Assembly: GCA_018195615.1 (NCBI GenBank)
Contig: JAGTPG010000002.1
Location: forward strand, 5,945,501 to 6,009,500
Length of the DNA stretch: 64,000 nt
Source of the DNA: Streptomyces tuirus
GTDB lineage: Bacteria > Actinomycetota > Actinomycetes > Streptomycetales > Streptomycetaceae
Direction of reading: 5' to 3'
The notes beneath the pieces are model-generated. The model was not told the origin of the DNA and searched no databases. It was given only the letters and a program-made list of their open reading frames with translations. This document shows, one piece after another, positions 7,344-16,729 of this stretch. The stretch's first letter is position 1. The number at the start of each line of letters is the position of its first letter. The position numbers and the translations under genes were made by a program.

Positions 7344-8552
7344 TCACAACCGATGCGCCGCCCCCGTCGGCACCGCCCCCCGCGTGTCCAGCAGCAGCTG
7401 GGCCTTCACCGACAGGCCCTGGAGGTCGTACGTGCGGTGCTGCTGGAGCAGGATGGTCAGGTCGGCGTCGGCGGCTGCCTCGTAGAGGGAGTCGGCGCGG
7501 GGGAGGGGGCGGTCGAGGACGCTCCAGGCGGGGACGTACGGGTCGTGGTAGCTGACCGAGGCGCCCAGTTCGATCAGGCGCAGGGCGACCTCCTGAGCCG
7601 GGGTGTCCTGGAGGTCGGCGAGGTCGGGCTTGTAGGTGACGCCCAGGAGCAGCACGCGGGCGCCCCGGGCCGACTTGCCGTGCTCGTTGAGCAGCGTGGC
7701 GGCGCGCTGGACGACGTAGCCGGGCATGCGGCCGTTGACCTGCCGGGCCAGTTCCACCATGCGCAGGCCGCGGCCGTTGTGGGCGGTCAGGTCCTGGGGC
7801 ACCGTGTGGCCGCCGACGCCGGGGCCGGGGCGGAAGGCCTCGAATCCGAACGGCTTGGTCTCCGCGCAGCGGACGACGTCCCACAGGTCGACGCCCAGGT
7901 CGTGGCAGAGCACGGCCATCTCGTTGACGAGGGCGATGTTCACGTGCCGGTAGTTGGTCTCCAGCACCTGCACGGTCTCCGCTTCCCGGGGTCCACGCGC
8001 GCGTACCACCTTGTCGGTGAGCCGTCCGAAGAAGGCGGCGGCCGACTCGGTGCAGGCCGGGGTGAGGCCGCCGATGACCTTGGGGGTGTTGGCGGGGGTG
8101 AAGTCCCGGTTGCCGGGGTCGACGCGGCTGGGGGAGTAGGCCAGGTGGAAGTCGCGGCCCGCGCGCAGCCCGGAGCCCTCCTCCAGGAGCGGGCGGAGGA
8201 ATTCCTCCGTCGTCCCCGGGTACACGGCCGACTCGAGGATCACAGTGGTGTGGGGGCGCAGATGAGCGGCCAGGGTGCGGGCGGCGGTTTCCACCTGGGC
8301 GAGGTCGAGCCCGCCCTCCGCGTCGCGCGGGGTCGGTGCGCAGATGACGGCGGTCCGCACCCGGCCGAGCTCAGCGGCGTTCGTGGTCGGCCGGAAGCCC
8401 CCCGAGAGCATCCGGCGCTGTTCGGCGGGGCTGAGCGAGCCGGCCTCCGGGCCGGTCCGGTAGCCGATGGTGGGGATGCCGGCGGCGACGGCGGCCTGGG
8501 CCAGGGGCAGGCCGTACGGTCCGAGGCCGATGACGGCGAGATCTGCGGGCAT
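7344..8552 (-). CDS. UDP-glucose/GDP-mannose dehydrogenase-family protein lacking catalytic residues
   Basis: A 402-residue protein with the three-domain nucleotide-sugar dehydrogenase fold: Rossmann motif at the N-terminus (LAVIGLGPYGLPLAQAA), central helices (ETNYRHVNIALVNEMA) and a C-terminal domain (LLLGVTYKPDLADLQDTPAQ). It resembles WecC-type enzymes. However, the catalytic-cysteine loop reads GPGVGGHTVPQDL: position 250 is Thr, not Cys. The catalytic Lys before ENxxR is Gln (about 195), and the usual Arg after YKPxxxD is Gln. It therefore may not oxidise a sugar to a uronic acid. The ATG at 8552 has GGAAGGA upstream. It is divergent from glpD. Confidence 0.85.
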   Translation of the reverse strand: MPADLAVIGLGPYGLPLAQAAVAAGIPTIGYRTGPEAGSLSPAEQRRMLSGGFRPTTNAAELGRVRTAVICAPTPRDAEGGLDLAQVETAARTLAAHLRPHTTVILESAVYPGTTEEFLRPLLEEGSGLRAGRDFHLAYSPSRVDPGNRDFTPANTPKVIGGLTPACTESAAAFFGRLTDKVVRARGPREAETVQVLETNYRHVNIALVNEMAVLCHDLGVDLWDVVRCAETKPFGFEAFRPGPGVGGHTVPQDLTAHNGRGLRMVELARQVNGRMPGYVVQRAATLLNEHGKSARGARVLLLGVTYKPDLADLQDTPAQEVALRLIELGASVSYHDPYVPAWSVLDRPLPRADSLYEAAADADLTILLQQHRTYDLQGLSVKAQLLLDTRGAVPTGAAHRL

Positions 8553-8842
8553 GGCGTGGCCGTCCTTCCCGATAGCCGAAGTGGGACAGGTGCGCAAGCC
8601 CTGTGGACAGGACGGGCGAGCGCAATGTCAGACTAGGAGTAAATATGACCGTTATGTGGGATTGCCCGGCCGAGTTTCGCTGAGTGTTCCGCGCGCGTTG
8701 TCCACAGGCTGACGGCCCGTGGTGGCTGAAGTCGGGCAACACGGTCAGAATTTGGGCATGGGATACGGACGGGGTCTCACCCGACGGGTGCGGCCGGCGC
8801 GACCGAGGCGGCACCAGCCGCCGCGATGAGCGGGAGGCAGCG

Positions 8843-10549
8843 GTGAGGACAGCGACACTCGGGCCGGCGCAGCGCGCCGAGTCACTCGCATCTATGGCCG
8901 AGCGCGAGCTGGACGTGCTGGTGGTGGGCGCGGGCGTGGTGGGCGCGGGCACCGCCCTGGACGCCGCGACCCGGGGCCTGTCCACGGGCCTGGTCGAGGC
9001 GCGTGACTGGGCGTCCGGCACCTCCAGCCGGTCCAGCAAGCTGATCCACGGCGGCCTGCGCTACCTGGAGATGCTCGACTTCGCGCTCGTCCGGGAGGCG
9101 CTGAAGGAGCGCGGCCTGCTGCTGGAGCGGCTCGCCCCGCATCTGGTGAAGCCCGTGCCGTTCCTGTACCCGTTGCAGCACAAGGGCTGGGAGCGCCTGT
9201 ACGCGGGGTCGGGCGTCGCGATGTACGACGCCATGTCCATGGCGCGGGGCCATGGCCGGGGCCTGCCCGTGCACCGCCACCTGACCCGCTCTCACGCCCT
9301 GCGCGTGGCGCCCTGCTTGAAGAAGGACGCGCTGGTCGGGGCGCTGCAGTACTACGACGCCCAGATGGACGACGCCCGGTACGTGGCGACCCTGGTGCGC
9401 ACGGCGGTGGCGTACGGCGCGAAGGCGGCCAATCGTGCGCGCGTGACGGGCTTCCTGCGCGAGGGTGAGCGGGTCGTCGGCGCGAGGGTGCAGGACGTCG
9501 AGGGGGGCGGGGAGTACGAGATCCGCGCCAAGCAGGTCGTCAACGCCACGGGCGTGTGGACGGACGACACCCAGGCCATGGTCGGGGAGCGCGGCCAGTT
9601 CCACGTGCGGGCGTCCAAGGGCATCCACCTGGTCGTGCCGCGCGACCGCATCCACTCCACGACCGGGCTGATCCTGCGCACGGAGAAGTCCGTGCTGTTC
9701 GTCATCCCCTGGGGCCGGCACTGGATCGTCGGGACGACGGACACCGACTGGGACCTCGACAAGGCGCACCCGGCCGCGTCCAGCGCGGACATCGACTACC
9801 TGCTGGAGCATGTGAACTCGGTGCTCGCGGTGCCGCTCACCAGGGACGACGTCCAGGGCGTGTACGCGGGCCTGCGGCCCTTGCTCGCGGGCGAGTCGGA
9901 AGCCACCAGCAAGCTGTCGCGCGAGCACACCGTGGCCCATCCGGTGCCCGGGCTGGTCGTCGTGGCGGGCGGCAAGTACACCACGTACCGGGTCATGGCC
10001 AAGGACGCGGTGGACGCGGCGGTGCACGGGCTCGACATGCGCGTCGCCGAGTGCGTCACCGAGGACGTGCCGCTGCTGGGCGCCGAGGGGTACCGGGCGC
10101 TGTGGAACGCGCGAGCGCGGATAGCCGCCCGGACCGGACTCCATGTGGTGCGGGTGGAACACCTGCTGAACCGCTACGGGGCGATGGCCGAGGAGGTCCT
10201 CGAGCTCATCGCCGAGGATCCGTCGCTGGGCGAGCCCCTGCCGGCGGCCGACGACTATCTGCGCGCCGAGATCGCGTACGCGGCCTCGCACGAGGGGGCG
10301 CGGCATCTGGACGACGTGCTGACCCGGCGTACCCGCATCTCGATCGAGACCTTCGACCGGGGCACGCGCAGCGCTCGCGACGCCGCCGAACTGATGGCGC
10401 CGGTCCTGGGCTGGGACAAGGACCAGATCGAGCGCGAGGTCCAGCACTACGAGAAGCGCGTGGAGGCCGAGCGGGAGTCGCAGCGCCAGCCGGACGATCT
10501 GACGGCGGATGCGGCTCGGCTGGGCGCGCCGGACATCGTGCCGCTGTAG
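8843..10549 (+). CDS. glpD: aerobic glycerol-3-phosphate dehydrogenase
   Basis: A 568-residue FAD-dependent membrane-associated enzyme that oxidises sn-glycerol-3-phosphate to dihydroxyacetone phosphate. The FAD dinucleotide-binding motif is LDVLVVGAGVVGAGTALDAA near residue 25, followed by SSRSSKLIHGGLRYLEMLDF, characteristic of GlpD. The C-terminal domain (about 430-568) has HLLNRYGAMAEEVLELI. I chose GTG 8843, which has GGGAGG upstream; the longer frame to 8684 lacks family sequence. No glpF or glpK lies next to it here, so it is an isolated copy. Confidence 0.95.
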   Translation: MRTATLGPAQRAESLASMAERELDVLVVGAGVVGAGTALDAATRGLSTGLVEARDWASGTSSRSSKLIHGGLRYLEMLDFALVREALKERGLLLERLAPHLVKPVPFLYPLQHKGWERLYAGSGVAMYDAMSMARGHGRGLPVHRHLTRSHALRVAPCLKKDALVGALQYYDAQMDDARYVATLVRTAVAYGAKAANRARVTGFLREGERVVGARVQDVEGGGEYEIRAKQVVNATGVWTDDTQAMVGERGQFHVRASKGIHLVVPRDRIHSTTGLILRTEKSVLFVIPWGRHWIVGTTDTDWDLDKAHPAASSADIDYLLEHVNSVLAVPLTRDDVQGVYAGLRPLLAGESEATSKLSREHTVAHPVPGLVVVAGGKYTTYRVMAKDAVDAAVHGLDMRVAECVTEDVPLLGAEGYRALWNARARIAARTGLHVVRVEHLLNRYGAMAEEVLELIAEDPSLGEPLPAADDYLRAEIAYAASHEGARHLDDVLTRRTRISIETFDRGTRSARDAAELMAPVLGWDKDQIEREVQHYEKRVEAERESQRQPDDLTADAARLGAPDIVPL

Positions 10550-10589
10550 ACGCGCTGTCGGACGTGCCTCCGAGATTCCCGGCAGCGCG

Positions 10590-10616
10590 CCCGACTTCAC
10601 CCGAACGGGTGTCGGG
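10590..10616 (+). terminator. hairpin between convergent genes
   Basis: CCCGAC...GTCGGG with an inner ACCCG/CGGGT stem lies between glpD and the convergent serine hydrolase gene. It would serve both directions. Modest stability and no T-tract. Confidence 0.45.
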
Positions 10617-10647
10617 AAGCGGGATCTTCGTTCGGAACCCGGTCGTT

Positions 10648-11691
10648 CTACGAGGTGCGGGGGCAGAAGTCGGCCGCGAGCACCGCGGGTTCGAGCTCGG
10701 GGTCTGCGATCGCGTCCGTGTTCACGCGGAAGGTGAGGACACGCCGGCCGTCGACGGTGGCTGCGGTGCGCACGTAGCTGCCGGCAATGTGCCCGTTGTG
10801 CCCCCACACCGTGGTACCGCACGGCAGTTTCTCGGGAAACAGGCCCATGCCGTACGCGCCGTGTGCGGCACGGGTGTCGAGCATCTCGCGCAGCCAGCGC
10901 GGGGGCAGCAGACGGCCGCCGAGCAGGGCCGCGTAGAAGCGGTCCAGATCGGCGAGCGTGGTCACCAACTCGCCCGCGGCGCCGGCCACCCGCGGGTCGA
11001 GTCCGGTGACGTCGGTTCCGTCGGCGGCGTAGGCACGGCCGTGCGGGGAGGGCAGCGAGGAGCGGGAGCCGGGGAAGGAGGTGCCCGTCAGACGCAGCGG
11101 AGTGAAGATGCGGCGCTCGGCCTCGGTGGCGTACGAGTGACCGGTGACCTGCTGGACGACCATGCCCAGCAGGACGTAGTTGGTGTTCGAGTAGGAGAAG
11201 CGGCCGAGTTCGGCCGGGGGGTGGGTGAGCGCGATGCGTACGGCCTGACGGGGTGTGACGGGTGTGGTCCCGCCGGTGTCCGCGGTGAAGTCGTACAGGC
11301 CGCTGGTGTGGGTGAGCAGGGAGCGCAGGGTCAGCGCGCGGCCGTCGTTGCCCGCTCCCCGCACCAGGCCCGGCAGGTGCTCCTCCACGGTGTCGGACAG
11401 CGACAGCCGGTGCTCGGCGGCCAGTTGCAGCACGACCGTCGCGATGAACGTCTTCGTGACGCTGCCGGCACGGAAGTGGTCCGACCGGGCGATTCCCTGC
11501 CCTGCATGGGCATAGCGGGCGGTGGTTCCCTCCCGGGCCAGCAGGGCCGCGGCGGGAGCCCCGCCCTGGGTCACCAGCAGCGGGAGAACCGCGTCCGTGG
11601 GTGGAGCCGAGAGAGTCGAGGAGTCGGCCGGGGGCAGGCCGAGGACGGCGACGGCCACCGGCAGGGCCGGCCATGTCCGAAACGGCGGCAT
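10648..11691 (-). CDS. secreted serine hydrolase, D-Ala-D-Ala carboxypeptidase / class C beta-lactamase fold
   Basis: A 347-residue penicillin-recognising hydrolase. It has an N-terminal signal peptide (FRTWPALPVAVAVLGLPPAD), the nucleophile motif S-V-T-K (AGSVTKTF), the Y-S-N triad motif (FSYSNTNY) and an HNG box (WGHNGHIAG) in place of KTG. The layout matches R61-type DD-peptidases and related esterases, so the substrate may be peptidoglycan stem peptides or another amide or ester. ATG 11691 is preceded by GGGAGGAG. It diverges from the kinase cluster, and its product would act outside the membrane where the kinase sensors also lie; that link is speculative. Confidence 0.9.
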   Translation of the reverse strand: MPPFRTWPALPVAVAVLGLPPADSSTLSAPPTDAVLPLLVTQGGAPAAALLAREGTTARYAHAGQGIARSDHFRAGSVTKTFIATVVLQLAAEHRLSLSDTVEEHLPGLVRGAGNDGRALTLRSLLTHTSGLYDFTADTGGTTPVTPRQAVRIALTHPPAELGRFSYSNTNYVLLGMVVQQVTGHSYATEAERRIFTPLRLTGTSFPGSRSSLPSPHGRAYAADGTDVTGLDPRVAGAAGELVTTLADLDRFYAALLGGRLLPPRWLREMLDTRAAHGAYGMGLFPEKLPCGTTVWGHNGHIAGSYVRTAATVDGRRVLTFRVNTDAIADPELEPAVLAADFCPRTS

Positions 11692-11862
11692 GCGGGCTCC
11701 TCCCAGGTCGGGGCCCATCATGCAGGGCGGCGCGGGGCGTACCGCACGCGGGTTCGCGGCGGGCGGGCGCACGGGCGGGTGCCAGGGGGCCCCTGGGCGC
11801 TGGGCACTTGTCGGGTGAGAGACAATGGAGGCTCTGTCAGGGCGGGTTGTATGAGGGGACGC

Positions 11863-13920
11863 ATGTCGGAGGCGGAGCGGGCGGGCACATCTCGTCAGGA
11901 CACTCGTCAGGACAACAAGGAGCGTCTCCTCGCGGAGCGTTACCGGCTGGGCGAGGTGCTCGGCCGCGGAGGCATGGGCACGGTGTGGCGGGCCCAGGAC
12001 GAAACCCTGGGGCGCACGGTCGCCGTCAAGGAGCTGCGGTTCCCGTCGAACATCGACGAGGAGGAGAAGCGGCGGCTGATCACGCGGACGCTGCGCGAGG
12101 CCAAGGCCATCGCACGGATCCGCAACAACAGCGCCGTGACGGTCTTCGACGTCGTCCAGGAGGACGACCGGCCCTGGATCGTGATGGAGCTCGTCGAGGG
12201 CAAGTCGCTCGCCGAGGTCATCCGGGAGGACGGCCTCCTCGAGCCCAAGCGGGCCGCGGAGGTCGGGCTGGCCGTCCTGGACGTACTGCGGTCCGCGCAC
12301 CGTGAGGGCATCCTGCACCGCGACGTGAAGCCGTCGAACGTGCTGATCGCCGAGGACGGCCGGGTCGTGCTGACCGACTTCGGGATCGCGCAGGTCGAGG
12401 GCGACCCGTCCATCACCTCGACCGGCATGCTCGTCGGCGCGCCCTCGTACATCTCCCCGGAGCGTGCGCGTGGACACAAGCCGGGCCCGGCGGCGGACCT
12501 GTGGTCGCTCGGCGGGTTGCTGTACGCGGCGGTGGAGGGCGCTCCGCCGTACGACAAGGGGTCGGCCATAGCGACTCTCACGGCGGTGATGACCGAGCCG
12601 CTGGAGGAGCCCAAGAACGCGGGCCCGCTGAAGGACGTCATCCGCGGCCTGCTCACCAAGGATCCCGCCAAGCGGCTCGACGACGCGGGCGCCCGCGCCA
12701 TGCTGAACTCGGTCCTGAACACCACCGGGCCGGCCGATCCGGAGCCGATGGACGCGACGAAGGTCGTGCCGTTGCCGGCCCAGCCGGACAGGTCCTCGGG
12801 CAAGAAGGGTTCCGCCGGGTCCGGGGGCAAGCGGAGCGAGGAGGCCGGGGAGCGGTTGCGCGGGGCGTTGCGTTCCGTGCGCAAGGCCGCGGCGGGACCG
12901 GCCGGGGCGTCGGCCGCCGCCCGCACCGAGCCGGAGAGCGGCACGGCCTCTTCCGCCTCCGACGGCGGGACCGCCCGGGCCGGGGCGGCGGGTGCGTCCG
13001 CGTCGAAGCCGGGGTCGAAGCCGGGGCAGAAGCCGGGTTCGGGCACGGCCTCGGGAGCGGCTGCCGGGGCCGGCGAGCGGAGTGCGCAGGGGGCGAAGCC
13101 GACGTCCGCGGGCCGGAGTTCCGGGTGGCCCGTGGTGCCGCCGCCGGACCTGCCGCCGAGGCCCGCGCCCAGGGCGCCGCTCACGGACGTGGTGCCGCGG
13201 CGCACCCTGATGATCATCGCGGTGGTCGTGGCGCTCGCCGTGATCGGCGCCGTCCTCGCCATCGCCCTCAGCGGGGACGACAAGGGCTCGAAGGGAGCCG
13301 CCGGCGAGAGCGGCGGCAAGACCGCTGCCACCGCGTCCGGCGGCGCCGACACCAAGGGCGACGAGAACGACCGCACCCGCACCGACGGCGCGGCGACACA
13401 GCCCGCGCCGTCGGGGCCCGCCTCGAACGCCACGCCGACGGGCGGGTCTTCGGGCGCCGGGGACGGTGGGTCCGCCGGGAAGGACACCGCGGCGGAGTCG
13501 ACGCACCAGGGGAACCAGGGGTACTCGATCGGACTGCCCAAGGGGTGGAAGTACCAGTCCACGGGTGCCGCGGGCGACCGGTTCTCCGGGCCCGACGGGC
13601 AGAAGCTGCTCATCGCCTGGACGTCCACGCCCAAGGGCGACCCGGTGGCGGACTGGAAGAACCAGGAGCGCTACATGCAGCGCGCGCAGTACAAGAAGAT
13701 CCGCATAGAGAAGGTGGACTACCGCGGCTGGAACACCGCCGACTGGGAGTTCACCTACACGGAGGGCGGTACCGGGTACCGGACCATCGACCGCGGTTTC
13801 GTCGTCGACGACAGGCAGGGATACGCGCTGATGTACACGGCGAAGTCGGCCGACTGGGACGGTCAGCTGCGCAAGCAGACCTGGCGGACGCTGACGGAGA
13901 CCTTCGAACCCAAGTCCTGA
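11863..13920 (+). CDS. eukaryotic-type Ser/Thr protein kinase with extracytoplasmic domain (kinase 1)
   Basis: 685 residues. The kinase domain occupies about 25-290 with Gly-loop GRGGMGTVW, VAVKEL lysine, catalytic loop HRDVKPSNV, and DFG (LTDFGIAQ). A long Gly/Ala/Ser/Pro linker follows, then one membrane helix (LMIIAVVVALAVIGAVLAI, about residues 450-470), then a Thr/Ser/Gly stalk and a roughly 140-residue outer domain (YSIGLPKGWKYQ...). Start ATG 11863; ATG 11851 in the same frame is possible. It is first of six kinase-fold genes running 11.9-23.2 kb. In S. coelicolor a kinase cluster (SCO4775-4779) in this position has been reported to affect spore-wall synthesis. Confidence 0.95.
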   Translation: MSEAERAGTSRQDTRQDNKERLLAERYRLGEVLGRGGMGTVWRAQDETLGRTVAVKELRFPSNIDEEEKRRLITRTLREAKAIARIRNNSAVTVFDVVQEDDRPWIVMELVEGKSLAEVIREDGLLEPKRAAEVGLAVLDVLRSAHREGILHRDVKPSNVLIAEDGRVVLTDFGIAQVEGDPSITSTGMLVGAPSYISPERARGHKPGPAADLWSLGGLLYAAVEGAPPYDKGSAIATLTAVMTEPLEEPKNAGPLKDVIRGLLTKDPAKRLDDAGARAMLNSVLNTTGPADPEPMDATKVVPLPAQPDRSSGKKGSAGSGGKRSEEAGERLRGALRSVRKAAAGPAGASAAARTEPESGTASSASDGGTARAGAAGASASKPGSKPGQKPGSGTASGAAAGAGERSAQGAKPTSAGRSSGWPVVPPPDLPPRPAPRAPLTDVVPRRTLMIIAVVVALAVIGAVLAIALSGDDKGSKGAAGESGGKTAATASGGADTKGDENDRTRTDGAATQPAPSGPASNATPTGGSSGAGDGGSAGKDTAAESTHQGNQGYSIGLPKGWKYQSTGAAGDRFSGPDGQKLLIAWTSTPKGDPVADWKNQERYMQRAQYKKIRIEKVDYRGWNTADWEFTYTEGGTGYRTIDRGFVVDDRQGYALMYTAKSADWDGQLRKQTWRTLTETFEPKS

Positions 13921-14073
13921 GCATGAGCCTGCCCGGGTTTGGGGAGGCAGATCTGGCATCCTCACGATGCGGGTTGCCTGCGGCACGTATCGTAAATATT
14001 TGCGGACCGTGCGCAGCCGGAACGGACCGTGGGGCGAACGGATGTGACCGACCAGGCTGCCGGGGGAGGCATC

Positions 14074-16572
14074 GTGGACGACTATGCGGGGCGGGTACTC
14101 GCCGACCGCTACCGCCTGCCGCTGCCGCCGTCCGACGAGTACGAACTCACCGAGAGCCGGGCCTTCGACACCTACAGCGGACAGGAAGTCCTGGTCAGGC
14201 AGGTGCCGTTGCCGGAGGTGGTCGAGGCGGAGGTCCTCGACGCCGAGGGACTGCCCGACGGCTTCACGGCCCGGGACGCCGGCGCGCGGCGGCCCGGGGG
14301 CGTCCGGGCGCCCGGCGACCCACGGACCCGGCGGTACGGCGCGCGGTCGAGGCCGCCCAGGCCGCGGCGGCCATTCCCGACCATCCGCGCCTCGACCAGG
14401 TCTTCGACGTGTTCGCCGAGGGCGGTTCGCTGTGGATCGTCAGCGAGCTGGTGGCCGCTCGTCCGCTGGCGGCGCTGCTCGCCGAGAAGCCGCTGACGCC
14501 GTACCGGGCGGCCGAGGTGGCCTCCGACGTCCTCATGGCGCTGCGGGTGCTGCATGCCCATGGCTGGGTGCACCGCAATGTCACCGCGCGGACGGTGCTC
14601 GTCTGTGACGACGGCCGGGTGATGCTGACCGGGCTGGCGGTGGGCGCGGCGGAGGAGGCGCTGTGCGGGTACGACCCGGTTCCGGCTCCCGCCTTCGACG
14701 AGCCCGGTCCCGGCCCTGAGCCAGAGGGCGGCCCCTCCGGACCGGTCAACGGTGTCGGTGGTGCGGGTGGCGAGGGCGGCTCGGCCGACCCCGAGGCCGC
14801 GCGGCGCGCCGCCATAGAGGCCCGGGAGACCAGGGGACTGCCGGCGGCCGGGAGCGGCCCGGCGGGTGGGGGCTCCACCGTGCCGGCCCGCAGGAGCGCG
14901 GACGACCATGAGGACCCGCGGGCCGCGCGGGCCGGGGCCATCGCGGCCTACCGGGCGGGTGCCCGGGCCGCCGCCCGGGTCCAGGAGGCGCAGCAGAACG
15001 GCAGGGCGGCGCTGCCCGGTGCCCGTCCCGCCCCGGACAGCGGGCCCGTGCCGCACGGCAACGGCTCGGCGCAGTCGCCGTACGTCCCGGAGCAGAGCAC
15101 GGGATCAGGCGCGGCCCCGCCCGGGCAGATAGCCGACCCCTACGGCGTGCGCGGCGCTCCCCGGACGACCGCCTGGCACGGCGCCACACCCCGCGGCGGA
15201 ACCGGCGGCGCTCCCGTGCCGCAGAGCCGGGAGCAAGCGGCTCTGCCCCAGGCAGCGGACGCGGCCGGCCAGGAAGCCCCCACCCGGTGGGACGACCTGG
15301 TCGCCCACACCCCGCGCCCCGGCGCGGTCCGGCCACGGCGCTGGCCGCCGAGCGGGCGCGGCAGGCGCGGATGGCCGTGGTGGGGCCCGTGACGGAGCGC
15401 TGGGCGCCGGAGCAGGCCGGACCCGTGCACGAGAACTGGCAGTTGGCCGCGCCCATCGGTCCCGCGACCGACCTGTGGGCGCTCGGCGCGCTGCTCTTCC
15501 GGGCCGTGCAGGGCCATGCGCCCTACCCGGAGGAGTCGACGGCCGAGCTGGTGCAGATGGTGTGCGCGGAACCGCCCGCCTACGCCGAGGAGTGCGGGCC
15601 GCTCCGGCCGATTGTGGAGTCGCTGCTGCGGCAGGACCCCACCGAACGCCTCGACTTCGAGGAACTGCGCGGCTGGCTGCGCTCGCTCGTGCGCTCGGCG
15701 CCCGAGCCGGAGGCCGGGGTGCACGTCGTCGCCGCGCCGCCCGCCGACGCCGGCCGGCTGCCCGTCGTACGCCGCCGCGGTGAGCTCGTGCGCAGGCGGC
15801 GGGCCGGGCTGCCGGCGCACCACGGGCGGCACAAGCGGGCCAAGGAGTCCCGGTCCCCGCGCCGCCTCGGCCGCACCCTGCTGCTGCTCGTCCTGCTCGC
15901 GATGGCCGCGGCGATCGCCTACGCCGTGCTCTTCATGCCCAAGTCCGAGACCGACGGCGCGAACGGCACGGACCGCGCCGGCGCCGCCGGTGAGGTCAGC
16001 CAGGCGCCCGAGCCGGACGCCAGCAGCGAACCCCGGCCCGACCAGACGTCCCCGAGCCGGAGAAGAGCCCGTCGGCATCGGCCGGTTCCACCGAGACGCA
16101 GACCACCGGCCCCGACGTCGCCGACGGCTTCACCCTGCGCAAGGACGCGGCGGGCTTCCAGGTCGCCGTCGCCGAGGGCTGGGACCGCACCCCGCGCAAC
16201 GGAAGCGGCCAGGTCGTCTACGCGAAGGGCGACTTCCGGCTCATCGTCGTACCGGGCCGGGACAGCGCGTCGGAGTACGGCAGCGATCCGATGGCCTACC
16301 AGCGGGAGAGGGAGCGCGAGTTGCAGCCGTACCGGGACTCCAGCTGGGCCACCTCCACCGGGCTGAAGACGATCGAGGTGGGCGGGCGGACCATGGCCGA
16401 AGGACAGTTCACCTGGACCGGTGACGACGGGGGCGAGCTGTACGTCCGCAACCTCGCGATGCTGGTCGGCGGGCGGTACCACGTGGTGCAGGTGCGCGGC
16501 CCGGAGGCCGAGCGGGACGAGGTGACACGGCTGTACGAGCAGGCGGCGGCGACGTACAGGGCGACGGGATGA
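14074..16572 (+). CDS. membrane-anchored pseudokinase (three frameshifts as sequenced)
   Basis: About 833 residues when three single-base losses are repaired (G-run 14296-14300, near 15326, C-run 16050-16053). It has the kinase fold but not the chemistry: no Gly-rich loop, VLVRQV in place of the VAVK lysine, HRNVTARTVLV in place of HRDxKxxN, and LTGLAVG in place of DFG. A Pro/Ala/Gly-rich insertion of about 230 residues separates the degenerate DFG region from WAPEQAGP, the APE equivalent. Then come a membrane helix (LLLLVLLAMAAAIAYAVLF) and an outer domain resembling that of kinase 1. I chose GTG 14074 with GGGGGAGG upstream; GTG 14044 is an alternative. It probably acts as an allosteric partner or scaffold of the neighbouring kinases. 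Confidence 0.85.
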
Positions 16573-16729
16573 GCGCCCGGCGCGCCGCCTGTACGCCGTA
16601 GTTCAACCTCTGGTTGCCTCCCGTCCCGGCAGACGACAACCGTCACAGTGCGGTCACCGTGGTACCCCGCTTGTTCCCTGGGGAGGGCGGGTCCTTACGC
16701 TGACCCTGTCAAGACCATTGCGGGGCAAC

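Noticed and set aside
11692..13986. Long minus-strand open frame extending upstream of the serine hydrolase through kinase 1
   Set aside because: It is the mirror of the kinase reading frame. GC-rich codon bias leaves the antisense frame open, with no family sequence.
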